Assembly (NCBI RefSeq): GCF_013377085.1
Contig: NZ_JACAAX010000004.1
Location: forward strand, 124,001 to 188,000
Length of the DNA stretch: 64,000 nt
Reading direction: 5' to 3'
Origin: Rhodoplanes sp.
GTDB taxonomy: Bacteria; Pseudomonadota; Alphaproteobacteria; Rhizobiales; Xanthobacteraceae
Position numbers and translations under genes: made by a program. Positions 35,063-42,785 of this stretch are shown here, piece by piece. The notes below the pieces were generated by a model. That model was not told where the DNA came from and ran no database searches. It saw only the letters and a program-made list of their open reading frames with translations. Position 1 is the stretch's first letter; the number at the start of each line of letters is the position of its first letter.

Positions 35063-36238
35063 ATGGCTGCGCTTCGGATCCCCGCCGTGTATATGCGCGG
35101 CGGCACCAGCAAGGGTGTGTTCTTCCAGGCCCGCGACCTGCCGGCCGACACGGTCGCCCGCGACCGTATCCTCCTGCGCGTCACCGGCAGCCCCGACCCC
35201 TACGGCAAGCAGATCGACGGCATGGGGGCGGCGACCTCCAGCACCAGCAAGGTGGTGCTGGTCTCGCCGTCCGACCGGCCCGATTGCGACGTCGCGTATC
35301 TGTTCGGCCAGGTGGCGATCGAGCAGCCGATGATCGACTGGTCGGGCAATTGCGGCAACCTCACCACGGCGGTCGGCCCCTTCGCGATCGCCCAGGGGCT
35401 GGTGCCGGCCGGCCCCGACGGCATGCGCACCGTGCGGCTCTGGCAGGCCAATCTCGGCAAGCGCATCGTCGCCCATGTGCCGGTGCGTGACGGCGAGGTG
35501 GTGGAGGAGGGGACGTTCGAGCTCGACGGCGTCGCGTTCCCGGCCGCCGAGATCCGGCTCGAGTTCCTCGATCCGGGCGGCGGCGAGGGCGGCGTGCTGC
35601 CGACCGGCCGCGCCTGCGACAGCCTCGACGTGCCCGGCCTCGGCGTGGTCCAGGCCAGCCTGGTCGACGCCGGCAACCCGACCGTGATCGTCGCCGCCGA
35701 GGCGCTCGGCGTTCCGGCCACCCTGATGCCGGCGCAGGCCAATGCCGACGCGGCGTTCCTGGCCCGCTGCGAGGCGGTGCGGGCCGCCGGCGCGGTCGCC
35801 ATGGGACTCGCCGAGACGGCCGCCGAGGCGACGGCCGAGCGGCCGGCGACCCCCAAGCTGGCGTTGGTCGGGCCGGTCGCCCCCTATGTGGCGTCGAGCG
35901 GCCGGCCGGTCGCAGCGGAGGCGATCGACCTCGTCGCCCGGATGATCTCGATGGGCAAGATGCACCACGCCCTCACCGGCACCGGCGCGGTGGCGCTGGC
36001 GGTCGCCGCGGCGCTGCCCGGCACGATCGTCGAGCGCCTGCTCGCCGGCGCCGCCTCGCGCGCCCGCATCGTCCGGCTCGGCCACGCCTCCGGCGTGCTG
36101 CCGGTGGGCGCCGAGGCCTCGCTGCACGATGGTGCCGTCGTGGTCGACAAGGCCGTGCTCAGCCGCACGGCGCGCCGCCTGATGGAGGGCGTCGTTCTCG
36201 TGCCGGCCTCTCAACTTTCGCCGTCGCCCGACGCATGA
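35063..36238 (+). CDS. PrpF-family isomerase (methylaconitate/methylitaconate type)
   Basis: 391 residues. RIPAVYMRGGTSKGVFF is the family opening, and DWSGNCGNLTTAVGPFAI carries the catalytic cysteine in the DapF-like fold. IDGMGAATSSTSKVVLV and MGKMHHALTGTGA are also typical. Members shift double bonds or cis-trans geometry in methylaconitate, 4-oxalomesaconate or methylitaconate. GAGG lies a little before the ATG. The gene is divergent from the PrpB-like lyase and 28 bases before a binding-protein gene, supporting a pathway for an unsaturated branched dicarboxylate. Confidence 0.88.
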   Translation: MAALRIPAVYMRGGTSKGVFFQARDLPADTVARDRILLRVTGSPDPYGKQIDGMGAATSSTSKVVLVSPSDRPDCDVAYLFGQVAIEQPMIDWSGNCGNLTTAVGPFAIAQGLVPAGPDGMRTVRLWQANLGKRIVAHVPVRDGEVVEEGTFELDGVAFPAAEIRLEFLDPGGGEGGVLPTGRACDSLDVPGLGVVQASLVDAGNPTVIVAAEALGVPATLMPAQANADAAFLARCEAVRAAGAVAMGLAETAAEATAERPATPKLALVGPVAPYVASSGRPVAAEAIDLVARMISMGKMHHALTGTGAVALAVAAALPGTIVERLLAGAASRARIVRLGHASGVLPVGAEASLHDGAVVVDKAVLSRTARRLMEGVVLVPASQLSPSPDA

Positions 36239-36266
36239 TGCGCCGACACGTTCCGAGGAGCTCGCC

Positions 36267-37271
36267 GTGATCCTGATCCGCAGACTCGCTCTCGCGCTGG
36301 TCGCCTCCGCGCTCGCCGTGCTCGCCCCCGTTCTGCCCGCCGCGCAGGCGCAGGCGCCGGTGCCGGGCGGCGACTATCCGGTCCGCCAGGTCACCCTGGT
36401 GGTGCCCTATGCGGCCGGCGGCTTCGCCGACATCCGGGCCCGGAAGATCGCCGAGAAGCTCGGCAGGGCGCTCAATGCGACCGTGATCATCGACAACAAG
36501 ACCGGGGCCGGTGGCGTGCTCGGCACCGCCACCATCGCCAAGGCGCCGGCCGACGGCTCGGTGATCGGCATGGGCAATCTGGCGCCGCTCTCCGTCAACA
36601 TCTCGCTGATGGGCAAGCTGCCCTACGATCCGGCGACCGACGTGGTGCCCGTGATCCTGATCGAGCGCTCGCCGCTGGTGCTCACCGCGGCGCCCGGGCA
36701 GGGGCTCACCAGCGTCAAGGACGTGATCGCCAAGGCGAAGGCGGAGCCCGGCCGGCTCACCTACGGCTCGTCCGGCATCGGCGGCGCCCACCACCTCTCC
36801 GGCGTGATGTTCGGCCGCCAGGCCGGCCTCGACATCGTGCACGTGCCCTACAAGGGCGGCGGCAACGCCTCGACCGACCTGCTCGCCGGCCATATCGCGA
36901 TGATGTTCGAGATGGGCTATGCGGCGCTGCCGTCGATCGAGGCCGGCAAGATCAAGGCGCTGGCCGTCACCTCCAGCCACCGCGTGAGCCTGCTGCCCGA
37001 CGTGCCGACCATGGCGGAGGCGGGGCTGCCCGGCTTCGAGTCCTACAACTGGCAGGGCATCATCGCGCCGAAGGGGACGCCGCCCGCGATCGTGGCGCGG
37101 CTCAACAAGGAGCTCAACGCCATCCTGCAGATGCCGGATGTGCGCGACAGCATCGTCTCGCAGGCGAGCGAGCCGGCCGGCGGGAGCCCCGAGGAGTTCG
37201 CCGCCTTCATCAAGAGCGAGACCGCCAAATGGGCCGAGCTCATCCGCGCGGCCAACATCAAGCCCGAGTAG
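36267..37271 (+). CDS. Tripartite tricarboxylate transporter binding protein (Bug/TctC family)
   Basis: 334 residues from a GTG at 36267 (GAGGAG upstream). A signal peptide ends after AAQAQA. The Bug fold shows YPVRQVTLVVPYAAGGFADIRARKIAEKLG, KTGAGGVLGTATIAKAPADG, LTYGSSGIGGAHHLSG, VPYKGGGNASTDLLAGHI and MAEAGLPGFESYNWQGI. These periplasmic proteins bind carboxylates. No tctA/tctB membrane genes are near, so it is an orphan receptor, common for this family. It probably shares an operon with the PrpF-type gene. Confidence 0.92.
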   Translation: MILIRRLALALVASALAVLAPVLPAAQAQAPVPGGDYPVRQVTLVVPYAAGGFADIRARKIAEKLGRALNATVIIDNKTGAGGVLGTATIAKAPADGSVIGMGNLAPLSVNISLMGKLPYDPATDVVPVILIERSPLVLTAAPGQGLTSVKDVIAKAKAEPGRLTYGSSGIGGAHHLSGVMFGRQAGLDIVHVPYKGGGNASTDLLAGHIAMMFEMGYAALPSIEAGKIKALAVTSSHRVSLLPDVPTMAEAGLPGFESYNWQGIIAPKGTPPAIVARLNKELNAILQMPDVRDSIVSQASEPAGGSPEEFAAFIKSETAKWAELIRAANIKPE

Positions 37272-37322
37272 CGCCGATACGGGCCGAGGACATCTCCTAT
37301 GCCGATGGATCGATCTCGGTGT

Positions 37323-37404
37323 CCGCTCGTCCCCGCGAAGGCGGGGACCCAGGGGCCGCGCGGCGCGGCGCTCCTGGATTCCCGCTTTCGCGGGAATGAG
37401 CGGA
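37323..37404. repeat. Intergenic palindromic repeat, CGCGAAGGCGGGGA family, copy 1
   Basis: CCGCTCGTCCCCGCGAAGGC and the facing GCTTTCGCGGGAATGAGCGG form the arms; the middle is GGCCGCGCGGCGCGGCGC. A second copy with the same ends is at 39130-39210. It lies between the binding-protein gene and the hydrolase gene. Confidence 0.85.
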
Positions 37405-37471
37405 GCTTGGGGCGATCTCGGCGGAACATGCTTTGGCGGCCTGCCGCTCCGGCCTCAGAAGGACCTTGATC

Positions 37472-38263
37472 ATGCCGATGCTCGAACGTCCCGATGGTGA
37501 GCTGCCTTACGAGGTGGTGGGCGAAGGCCCGCCGCTCGCGCTGGTGTCGGGGCTGGGCGGTGCCGCGGCCTACTGGAGCAATCTGGTGCCGGTGCTGTCG
37601 CGCGCCTTCTCGGTGATCCTGCACGACCATATGGCGACCGGTCGCTCGCGCTCGCGCCGGAAGGTCCACAGCGTCGAGGCGCTCGCCGCCGACCTCGACG
37701 CGCTGCTCACCCATCTCGGCTGCGCGCATTGCAGCCTGATCGGCCATTCGACCGGTGCCGCGGTCGGGCAGGTGCTGGCGCAGGATTATCCGGGCCGCCT
37801 CGACAAGCTGGTGCTGTATGGCGGCTGGGCCGGGCCCGATCCGCATTTCGCCCACTGCTTCAAGGTGCGCCGGCGGGTGCTGACCGAGCTCGGCGTGCCG
37901 GCCTACAACGAGATCGGCCCGCTGTTCCTCTATCCGCCGCTGTGGATCAGCCGCAATCCCGACAAGGTCGCCAAGATCATCGCCGACAACGACGCCATGG
38001 CGCCGGCCGCCGCCGACATCGCGGCACGCATCGACATGATCGTCGCATTCGATCGCCGCGCCCGGATGGGCGAGATCCGCACCCCGACCTTCGTGGTCTG
38101 CGCGGCCGACGACATCCTCACGCCGCCGCATCTGTCGGAGGAGCTGGCCGCCGGCATTCCGGGAGCCCACCTGGCCCTGGTGCCGTGGGGCGGTCACGCC
38201 TGCTCCCAGACGGCGCCCGAGGAGTTCTTGGCCACCGTGCTGCCGTTCCTGCGGGGCCGCTGA
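37472..38263 (+). CDS. Alpha/beta hydrolase, RutD-like
   Basis: 263 residues from the ATG at 37472 (AAGGA nine bases ahead). Catalytic triad candidates are Ser93 in GHSTG, Asp in CAADDILTPP and His in WGGHACSQ. The oxyanion region LVSGLGGAAAYW and the HDHMATGRSRSRR turn are typical of small-molecule hydrolases such as RutD or enol-lactonases. Arg-rich residues 58-63 are unusual for the turn. It may act on a product of the neighbouring lyase/isomerase pathway, but it is separated by a repeat, so co-transcription is uncertain. Confidence 0.85.
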   Translation: MPMLERPDGELPYEVVGEGPPLALVSGLGGAAAYWSNLVPVLSRAFSVILHDHMATGRSRSRRKVHSVEALAADLDALLTHLGCAHCSLIGHSTGAAVGQVLAQDYPGRLDKLVLYGGWAGPDPHFAHCFKVRRRVLTELGVPAYNEIGPLFLYPPLWISRNPDKVAKIIADNDAMAPAAADIAARIDMIVAFDRRARMGEIRTPTFVVCAADDILTPPHLSEELAAGIPGAHLALVPWGGHACSQTAPEEFLATVLPFLRGR

Positions 38264-38319
38264 GGCCCGGACCGGCGGTCGCCGGCGCGGCCGCGTCGCC
38301 GGCAGGATTCCAAAACGAC

Positions 38320-38343
38320 GAGAGCGCCCGAACGGGCGCCCTC
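38320..38343 (-). terminator. Shared hairpin terminator between hydrolase and puc genes
   Basis: GAGAGCGCCC faces GGGCGCCCTC over a four-base loop (one mismatch in ten pairs). On the minus strand it is followed by GTCGTTTT, so it can end the pucBA transcript; it may also serve the converging hydrolase gene. Confidence 0.6.
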
Positions 38344-38392
38344 GCGATCACGTCCACGGTCCCGATCGCGACAGCGGCCGGGACGTCGCCGA

Positions 38393-38572
38393 CTACTTCT
38401 TCTCGACCTTCTCGGCCGCGGCCTTCTGGTCGATGAAGTTGTAGCGCGGGTTGTTCAGCACGAAGGAGTGCACGGCGATCGCGACGAGGAGTGCGGCGAT
38501 CCAGATCACCGGCAGCCAGGTCGAGGGATTGATCACCAGCCAGATCTTGTAGTCGTCCTGCGGATTCGACAT
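38393..38572 (-). CDS. pucA: Light-harvesting complex LH2 alpha polypeptide
   Basis: 59 residues from the ATG at 38572 (GAGGA nine bases ahead; a GTG one codon earlier is also possible). The N-terminal [19 protein letters not shown] matches what I recall of the Phaeospirillum molischianum LH2 alpha chain almost residue for residue. One membrane helix runs from about 17 to 38, with the bacteriochlorophyll-ligand histidine in AIAVHSFVL. The C-terminus is Lys/Glu-rich, unlike LH1. The protein pairs with the beta chain encoded 16 bases upstream to bind bacteriochlorophyll and carotenoid in the inner membrane. Confidence 0.95.
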   Translation of the reverse strand: MSNPQDDYKIWLVINPSTWLPVIWIAALLVAIAVHSFVLNNPRYNFIDQKAAAEKVEKK

Positions 38573-38588
38573 CACGTTATTCCTCGGC

Positions 38589-38729
38589 TCAGAACCAGGG
38601 CTTCCAGATCCAGACCAGCGCGTGAGCGAACGCGGCGATCAGCAGGAAGGCGGTGAAGGTGGTCTTGAACTGGGCGTGGAATTCCAGCGCCTCTTCTTCC
38701 GTCAGACCGGAGATGCTTCGGTCAGCCAT
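38589..38729 (-). CDS. pucB: Light-harvesting complex LH2 beta polypeptide
   Basis: 46 residues, shorter than most gene finders accept. It opens [20 protein letters not shown], has one membrane helix (about 21-40), the bacteriochlorophyll-ligand histidine in FAHALVWIW and the C-terminal KPWF. These are the hallmarks of antenna beta chains, closest in my memory to the P. molischianum LH2 beta. GGAG lies ten bases ahead of the ATG. It is the first gene of a two-gene pucBA unit; no pucC, reaction-centre or pigment gene is adjacent. Confidence 0.95.
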   Translation of the reverse strand: MADRSISGLTEEEALEFHAQFKTTFTAFLLIAAFAHALVWIWKPWF

Positions 38730-39001
38730 GTTGCATCAGCTCCATCGTGTGTTGCCGGACGGGAGGGTCGATCGACCGGTCCGCGCACCGGGTTCGTCGT
38801 GGCCTTTCGCCACCGCTGCACCCGGCAGTCGCCGGGCGAGAGCAAGGTCGAGGGGCGCGGCTGCGAGTTCGGCAATCCGGGCGCGCGACGACGTTCGCGA
38901 TCGCGGCGCAACCGGTTTTCCAAGAGCCCGACCCGTTTCGGACGCCACGTCCGTCGGCATAATGTCCTTGACTGCAAAAAACCTATTCAGAAAAACCAGT
39001 A

Positions 39002-39042
39002 TGTCACATTCGTAATGCACTCTTTACGCCTGTGAGTGTCAA
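39002..39042 (-). promoter_or_regulatory. Candidate puc promoter with a PpsR/CrtJ-like site
   Basis: On the minus strand TTGACA (39042-39037) is followed after 17 bases by TGCATT (39019-39014), a weak -10. Overlapping the -10 is TGT-N12-GCA (39002-39019, plus strand), one base off the PpsR/CrtJ consensus TGT-N12-ACA. It would leave a leader of about 280 bases before pucB. Confidence 0.35.
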
Positions 39043-39129
39043 CGAATTTCAATACGTAGTGTCGTCGAACTATCCCCGTAGGTCCGGCGAGCTAGAGCGG
39101 ATTTCGGTTGTGATGAATCGCTCCGACCT

Positions 39130-39210
39130 CCGCTCGTCCCCGCGAAGGCGGGGACCCAGGGGCGGCTCGACCTGGGGCTCTGGATTCCCGCTTTCGCGGG
39201 AATGAGCGGA
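39130..39210. repeat. Intergenic palindromic repeat, CGCGAAGGCGGGGA family, copy 2
   Basis: Ends CCGCTCGTCCCCGCGAAGGC and GCTTTCGCGGGAATGAGCGG are identical to those of the copy at 37323-37404; the inner part differs. It lies upstream of the puc promoter region. Confidence 0.85.
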
Positions 39211-39666
39211 GTGTGGGTCGACATCACCGAAAACCGCTCTGAGGGACACGTCCCGGCGCGGCACCGGCGCCGTCGAATGCGACCTAGGCGTCGGCAGTGC
39301 GCAATAGCGCCATGAGATTACGCGTTGTTAGTCGTTGACCCTCGATGGCCGGGCGTTATGCTTTTAGTGGCCATGGAGATGGCCGTTTACGTGAAGTACC
39401 GGCGATCGATGCTTACGCGAAGATTGCCGTCCGTATACCCATTGAGATGGTTTCATCGATATCGAAGCCGGACGCCCACGGGTCGACTTCCGCGCAGGGC
39501 GCCCGGTTTGATCCCCCGGTGAAACACCAAGCTGCCGGCGGACCGACACCATGGGCGGGGTTACCCGACCATCGTGCTCGGTCCCGCTGCTTTTTGGCGG
39601 CCGTGATTGCTCTTTTGCAGACGATGTGGCTCGCGGCCGGCGCTCGCGGTTTGCGGCGCCCGTCGC

Positions 39667-40815
39667 TCATCCGGGGATCGGCGGCAGGTCGATCCAGCGC
39701 CGCCCGCGGTCGCTCCGGTAGCAGGCATCGATGAGCTGCAAGCCGCGGGCGCCCGCCACCAGCGGCGCGGGGAACGGCGCGTCCTCGGCGACGTGCCGCA
39801 GGAACAGCTCCCAGCCGGCTCGATATGAATTCACGGTGGGACCGAGCTCCGGCACCGCCTGCCACTGGTCGTAGAAGCTCTCGCTGCGCTCCTGTGCGAT
39901 GTTCCAGGCCGGCTTCGGAGTGGCGTGCAGCGGCTGCACGACGCAGCGATGCAGGCCGCAGACGGCCGAGCCGTCGCTGCCGTCGACCTGCAGCACCACC
40001 ATGTCGTCGCGTCGCACGCGCGTCGCCCACGAGCACGACACCTGCATCAGCGCGCCGCCGTCGAGCTCCAGCGTCGCGAAAACCGTGTCCTCGACGTCGA
40101 CGTCGAACAACTGTCCCGCCTCGTCGCGCCGCTGCGGCACCGCGGTGGCGATCCGGCACGAGACGGCGCGGATGTCGGCGACCAGGCCCTCGATCAGGTA
40201 GCGCCAGTGCGGAAACATGTCGAGCACGAGGCCGCCGCCGCCGGCCTTGCGGTAGTTCCAGCTCGTGCGCTGCGCCGGCGCGAAGATGCCGTCGAACACC
40301 CACCAGCCGAAGTCGAGCTTGGCCGAGAGAATGCGGCCGAGCGCGCCCGAGCGGCGCACGCGGGCGAGCTTCGCGAAGCCGGGCAGGAAGAGCTTGTCCT
40401 GCACGACGCCGTGCTTCACGCCGGCGCGCTCGGCGGCGAGGACGAGACCCATGGCCTCGTCCAGCGAGGAGGCGATCGGCTTCTCCAGATAGACATGCTT
40501 GCCGGCCGCCAGCGCGGCGAGTGCCCGCTCGGCGCGGCCGGCGGTCGCCACCGCATCGAAATAGATGGCGATCCCGGGATCGGCGAGCAGTGCGTCGCGA
40601 TCCGTGCTCCAGGCGAGGCCGCCGTTCGCCGCGGCGAGCGCCGCCAGCTTTTCAGGATTGCGGCCGAGCAGCACGGGCTCGGGGAGAAGCCGGTCGCCGC
40701 TGGCGAGCGGCAGCCCGCCCTCGGCCCGGATGTCGGTGAGCGCCCGCACATGCTGGCTCGATCCGAGCCGGCCGGTGGCGCCGTCGAGCGCGATGCGCAG
40801 CGTGCGGGTCGCCAT
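39667..40815 (-). CDS. Gfo/Idh/MocA-family oxidoreductase
   Basis: 382 residues from the ATG at 40815, one base after the end of the upstream acyltransferase gene. The N-terminal Rossmann part has LRIALDGATGRLGSSQH (slightly unusual glycine loop), and GKHVYLEKPIASS carries the conserved EKP lysine. The C-terminal half is the usual beta-sheet domain, with a Trp-rich stretch (DFGWWVFDGIF). Such enzymes oxidise or reduce sugars, inositols and related polyols with NAD(P). It is last in an operon with a TauABC/NMT1-like transporter. Confidence 0.9.
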   Translation of the reverse strand: MATRTLRIALDGATGRLGSSQHVRALTDIRAEGGLPLASGDRLLPEPVLLGRNPEKLAALAAANGGLAWSTDRDALLADPGIAIYFDAVATAGRAERALAALAAGKHVYLEKPIASSLDEAMGLVLAAERAGVKHGVVQDKLFLPGFAKLARVRRSGALGRILSAKLDFGWWVFDGIFAPAQRTSWNYRKAGGGGLVLDMFPHWRYLIEGLVADIRAVSCRIATAVPQRRDEAGQLFDVDVEDTVFATLELDGGALMQVSCSWATRVRRDDMVVLQVDGSDGSAVCGLHRCVVQPLHATPKPAWNIAQERSESFYDQWQAVPELGPTVNSYRAGWELFLRHVAEDAPFPAPLVAGARGLQLIDACYRSDRGRRWIDLPPIPG

Positions 40816-40816
40816 C

Positions 40817-41956
40817 TCAGGTCTCCACGGCGAACGGCACATAGTCGTGTGTGCAGGGCGGGCCGTTCGCCACATGCATCAGGCGCGCGTCGAGGTCGAT
40901 CAGCACGGCGCCCGCCGTCATGGTGCGCTTGGCCTCGGGCTGGCGCTCGTCGGGATGCCGGCAGATGCCGTTCGGCAGGCCGAAATGGTCGGAGGTCGCG
41001 GCGTGGAACGCTGCGAGGCCGAGCCTGCCGTTTGCCTGCGTCAGCAGGCGGCGCAGCCGCGCGGCGCGGAACAGCGTGCCGGGGCCGATGCGCTCCATCT
41101 GCGACTCGCCGTGGCCGGTGCCGAGGAAATGGTTCGCATGCGTGATCAGCCCGTCCGCGGGATGCAACACGCAGACATGGTCCGGGCTGGTCTCCAGATC
41201 GATGATCTCGCCGCCGGCGGCCCCGATGACGAAATTGGCCGAGCAGGTCCGCCGGGTCTCGACCACCGGGCGGAGCGCGTCGTCGTAGCGGTCGGCGTCC
41301 AGGACCTCGCGGCAGCGCATGTGGAACGGCTTCTGATAAGGATTGCGGCCGTCGTGGTCGCAGGCGAGCCCGTTCTCGACCAGGCCGATGCCGGTCTCGT
41401 TGACGCCCATCTTGCCGCCGACGATGCCGGCCTCGGTGAGGCAGACGAGGCTCGGCCGGCGGCTGCGGCGGATGCGCAGCACCAGGGTGTGGCCGTGGAT
41501 GCCGGCGAGCCAGTCCCAGTTCTGGCCGAGCCAGGTGTGGCCGTCGGCGGTCGCCTCCGGCAGCGCGCCGAAGCTGGTGCAGCCGTCGGTCTCGGCGATG
41601 CCCGGGCTGGCGATGGTGGTGTCGCGCGCCTGCGCGTCACTCTTCTGCGCATCCCGCCCGAACAGCGTGAAGGCGACCTCGTAGCGCGCATTCAGAAGCG
41701 CGACAGCGGCCTCGCTCTGCTCGGCGCCGGCCGCGATGCCCTTCATCTCAGCGACGTAGTCGTCATTCTGCCGCGCCATCGCGGCCTGCCAGCGCGCGCC
41801 CTCGGCGAGCGCGTCGGCGGGCGCGAGGCCGGAGGCCTCGAAGCGACGCAGATAGGTCTTCAGATTGGCGGCGACATCGTCCTTGAAGGAACGGCCATGG
41901 GCGAGGCCACGGTCGAAAGAATCCTCGCCGACGTCGAGGCAGCGGATCGGGCTCAT
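40817..41956 (-). CDS. C45-family acyltransferase/amidohydrolase
   Basis: 379 residues from the ATG at 41956, overlapping the ATPase gene by four bases. Asp-Gly-Cys126 in TDGCTSFG is the autocatalytic cleavage site and nucleophile of the penicillin acyltransferase (peptidase C45) Ntn-hydrolases. WLGQNWDW, SLVCLTEAGIVGGKMGVNETGIGL and ITHANHFL are also typical. These enzymes cleave or transfer acyl groups on amides; here the co-transcribed importer suggests that the substrate is brought in from outside. Not likely to act on penicillin. The precursor should self-cleave before Cys126. Confidence 0.88.
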   Translation of the reverse strand: MSPIRCLDVGEDSFDRGLAHGRSFKDDVAANLKTYLRRFEASGLAPADALAEGARWQAAMARQNDDYVAEMKGIAAGAEQSEAAVALLNARYEVAFTLFGRDAQKSDAQARDTTIASPGIAETDGCTSFGALPEATADGHTWLGQNWDWLAGIHGHTLVLRIRRSRRPSLVCLTEAGIVGGKMGVNETGIGLVENGLACDHDGRNPYQKPFHMRCREVLDADRYDDALRPVVETRRTCSANFVIGAAGGEIIDLETSPDHVCVLHPADGLITHANHFLGTGHGESQMERIGPGTLFRAARLRRLLTQANGRLGLAAFHAATSDHFGLPNGICRHPDERQPEAKRTMTAGAVLIDLDARLMHVANGPPCTHDYVPFAVET

Positions 41957-42768
41957 TCCATCACCTCGTAGAGGCCGCGGCCGACCTCGCCGACCAGATG
42001 CAGATAGGCGTCGGACAGGCGGGTCTCGCGGGTGCGCGGTCGCGGCAGGTCGATGTCGTAGACCCTGTGAATGCGGCCGGGCCGTGCCGACATCAGCACC
42101 ACGCGGTCGGACAGGAACACGGCCTCGCCGAGCGAATGGGTCACGAACACCACGGTCTTGCGATACTGCTGCCACACCCGCATCAGCTCGAAGGCCATGC
42201 GCTCGCGGGTGATCTCGTCGAGCGCCGCGAACGGCTCGTCCATCAAGAGCACGGTCGGGTCGAGCGCCAGCGCGCGGGCGAGCGCGGCGCGCTGCTGCAT
42301 GCCGCCGGAGAGCTGGTGCGGCCGCTTGCCGCCGAAGCCGGTCAGGCCGACGAGATCGAGCAGCGCCGGCACGTCGGGCGTTGTCCGCGCCCGGCCGGTC
42401 GCCCCGCCGCCCTTGGTGCGCACCAGATCGTCGAGCAGCGCGACATTGTCGGCGACCGTGAGCCACGGCATCAGGGCCGGCTGCTGGAACATCACGCCGA
42501 TGCGGCCGGCGCGGCGCAGATCGGCGGGGGCGGCGTCGCCGATGGTGACGCGGCCGGTGCTCGGCGCCAGCAGGTCGGCGATGACGCGCAAGAGCGTGCT
42601 CTTGCCGCAGCCGGAGGGGCCGACCAGCGACACGAAGGCGCCGTCCGCAATGTCGAGGTCGATGCCGGCGAGCGCCGTCACGGCGTCCGGGCCGCCGAGC
42701 CCATAGGTGACGCCGACGCCGGCGACCGCGATGCGGGCCGGCGGATGCACCGGCGTGGTGGCGTCCAT
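41953..42768 (-). CDS. ABC transporter ATP-binding protein, SsuB/TauB type
   Basis: 271 residues from the ATG at 42768; the in-frame upstream part is Arg/Gly-rich and discarded. Walker A GPSGCGKST, Q-loop VMFQQPALMPWLTV, signature LSGGMQQRAALARALALDP, Walker B LLMDEPFAALD. It energises the importer formed with the adjacent permease. The end overlaps the acyltransferase gene (ATGA), so the enzymes are translated together with the transporter. Confidence 0.93.
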   Translation of the reverse strand: MDATTPVHPPARIAVAGVGVTYGLGGPDAVTALAGIDLDIADGAFVSLVGPSGCGKSTLLRVIADLLAPSTGRVTIGDAAPADLRRAGRIGVMFQQPALMPWLTVADNVALLDDLVRTKGGGATGRARTTPDVPALLDLVGLTGFGGKRPHQLSGGMQQRAALARALALDPTVLLMDEPFAALDEITRERMAFELMRVWQQYRKTVVFVTHSLGEAVFLSDRVVLMSARPGRIHRVYDIDLPRPRTRETRLSDAYLHLVGEVGRGLYEVME

Positions 42769-42785
42769 GGTGCCCCGCGCCGCCG

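Larger units (their letters stand above)
38730..39666. other. Long non-coding region upstream of pucBA
   Basis: About 940 bases between pucB and the 3' end of the Gfo/Idh gene. It holds the likely puc promoter region near 39000-39042 (locally AT-rich), a palindromic repeat at 39130-39210, and otherwise no credible gene: open stretches are short, Arg/Ser-rich and without ribosome sites. A long upstream region fits the tight light and oxygen control of antenna genes. Confidence 0.6.

Noticed and set aside
39325-39734. Short plus-strand open frames between pucB and the Gfo/Idh gene
   Set aside because: No ribosome sites, Arg/Ser-rich composition and no conserved motif; one runs into the antisense of the oxidoreductase gene.
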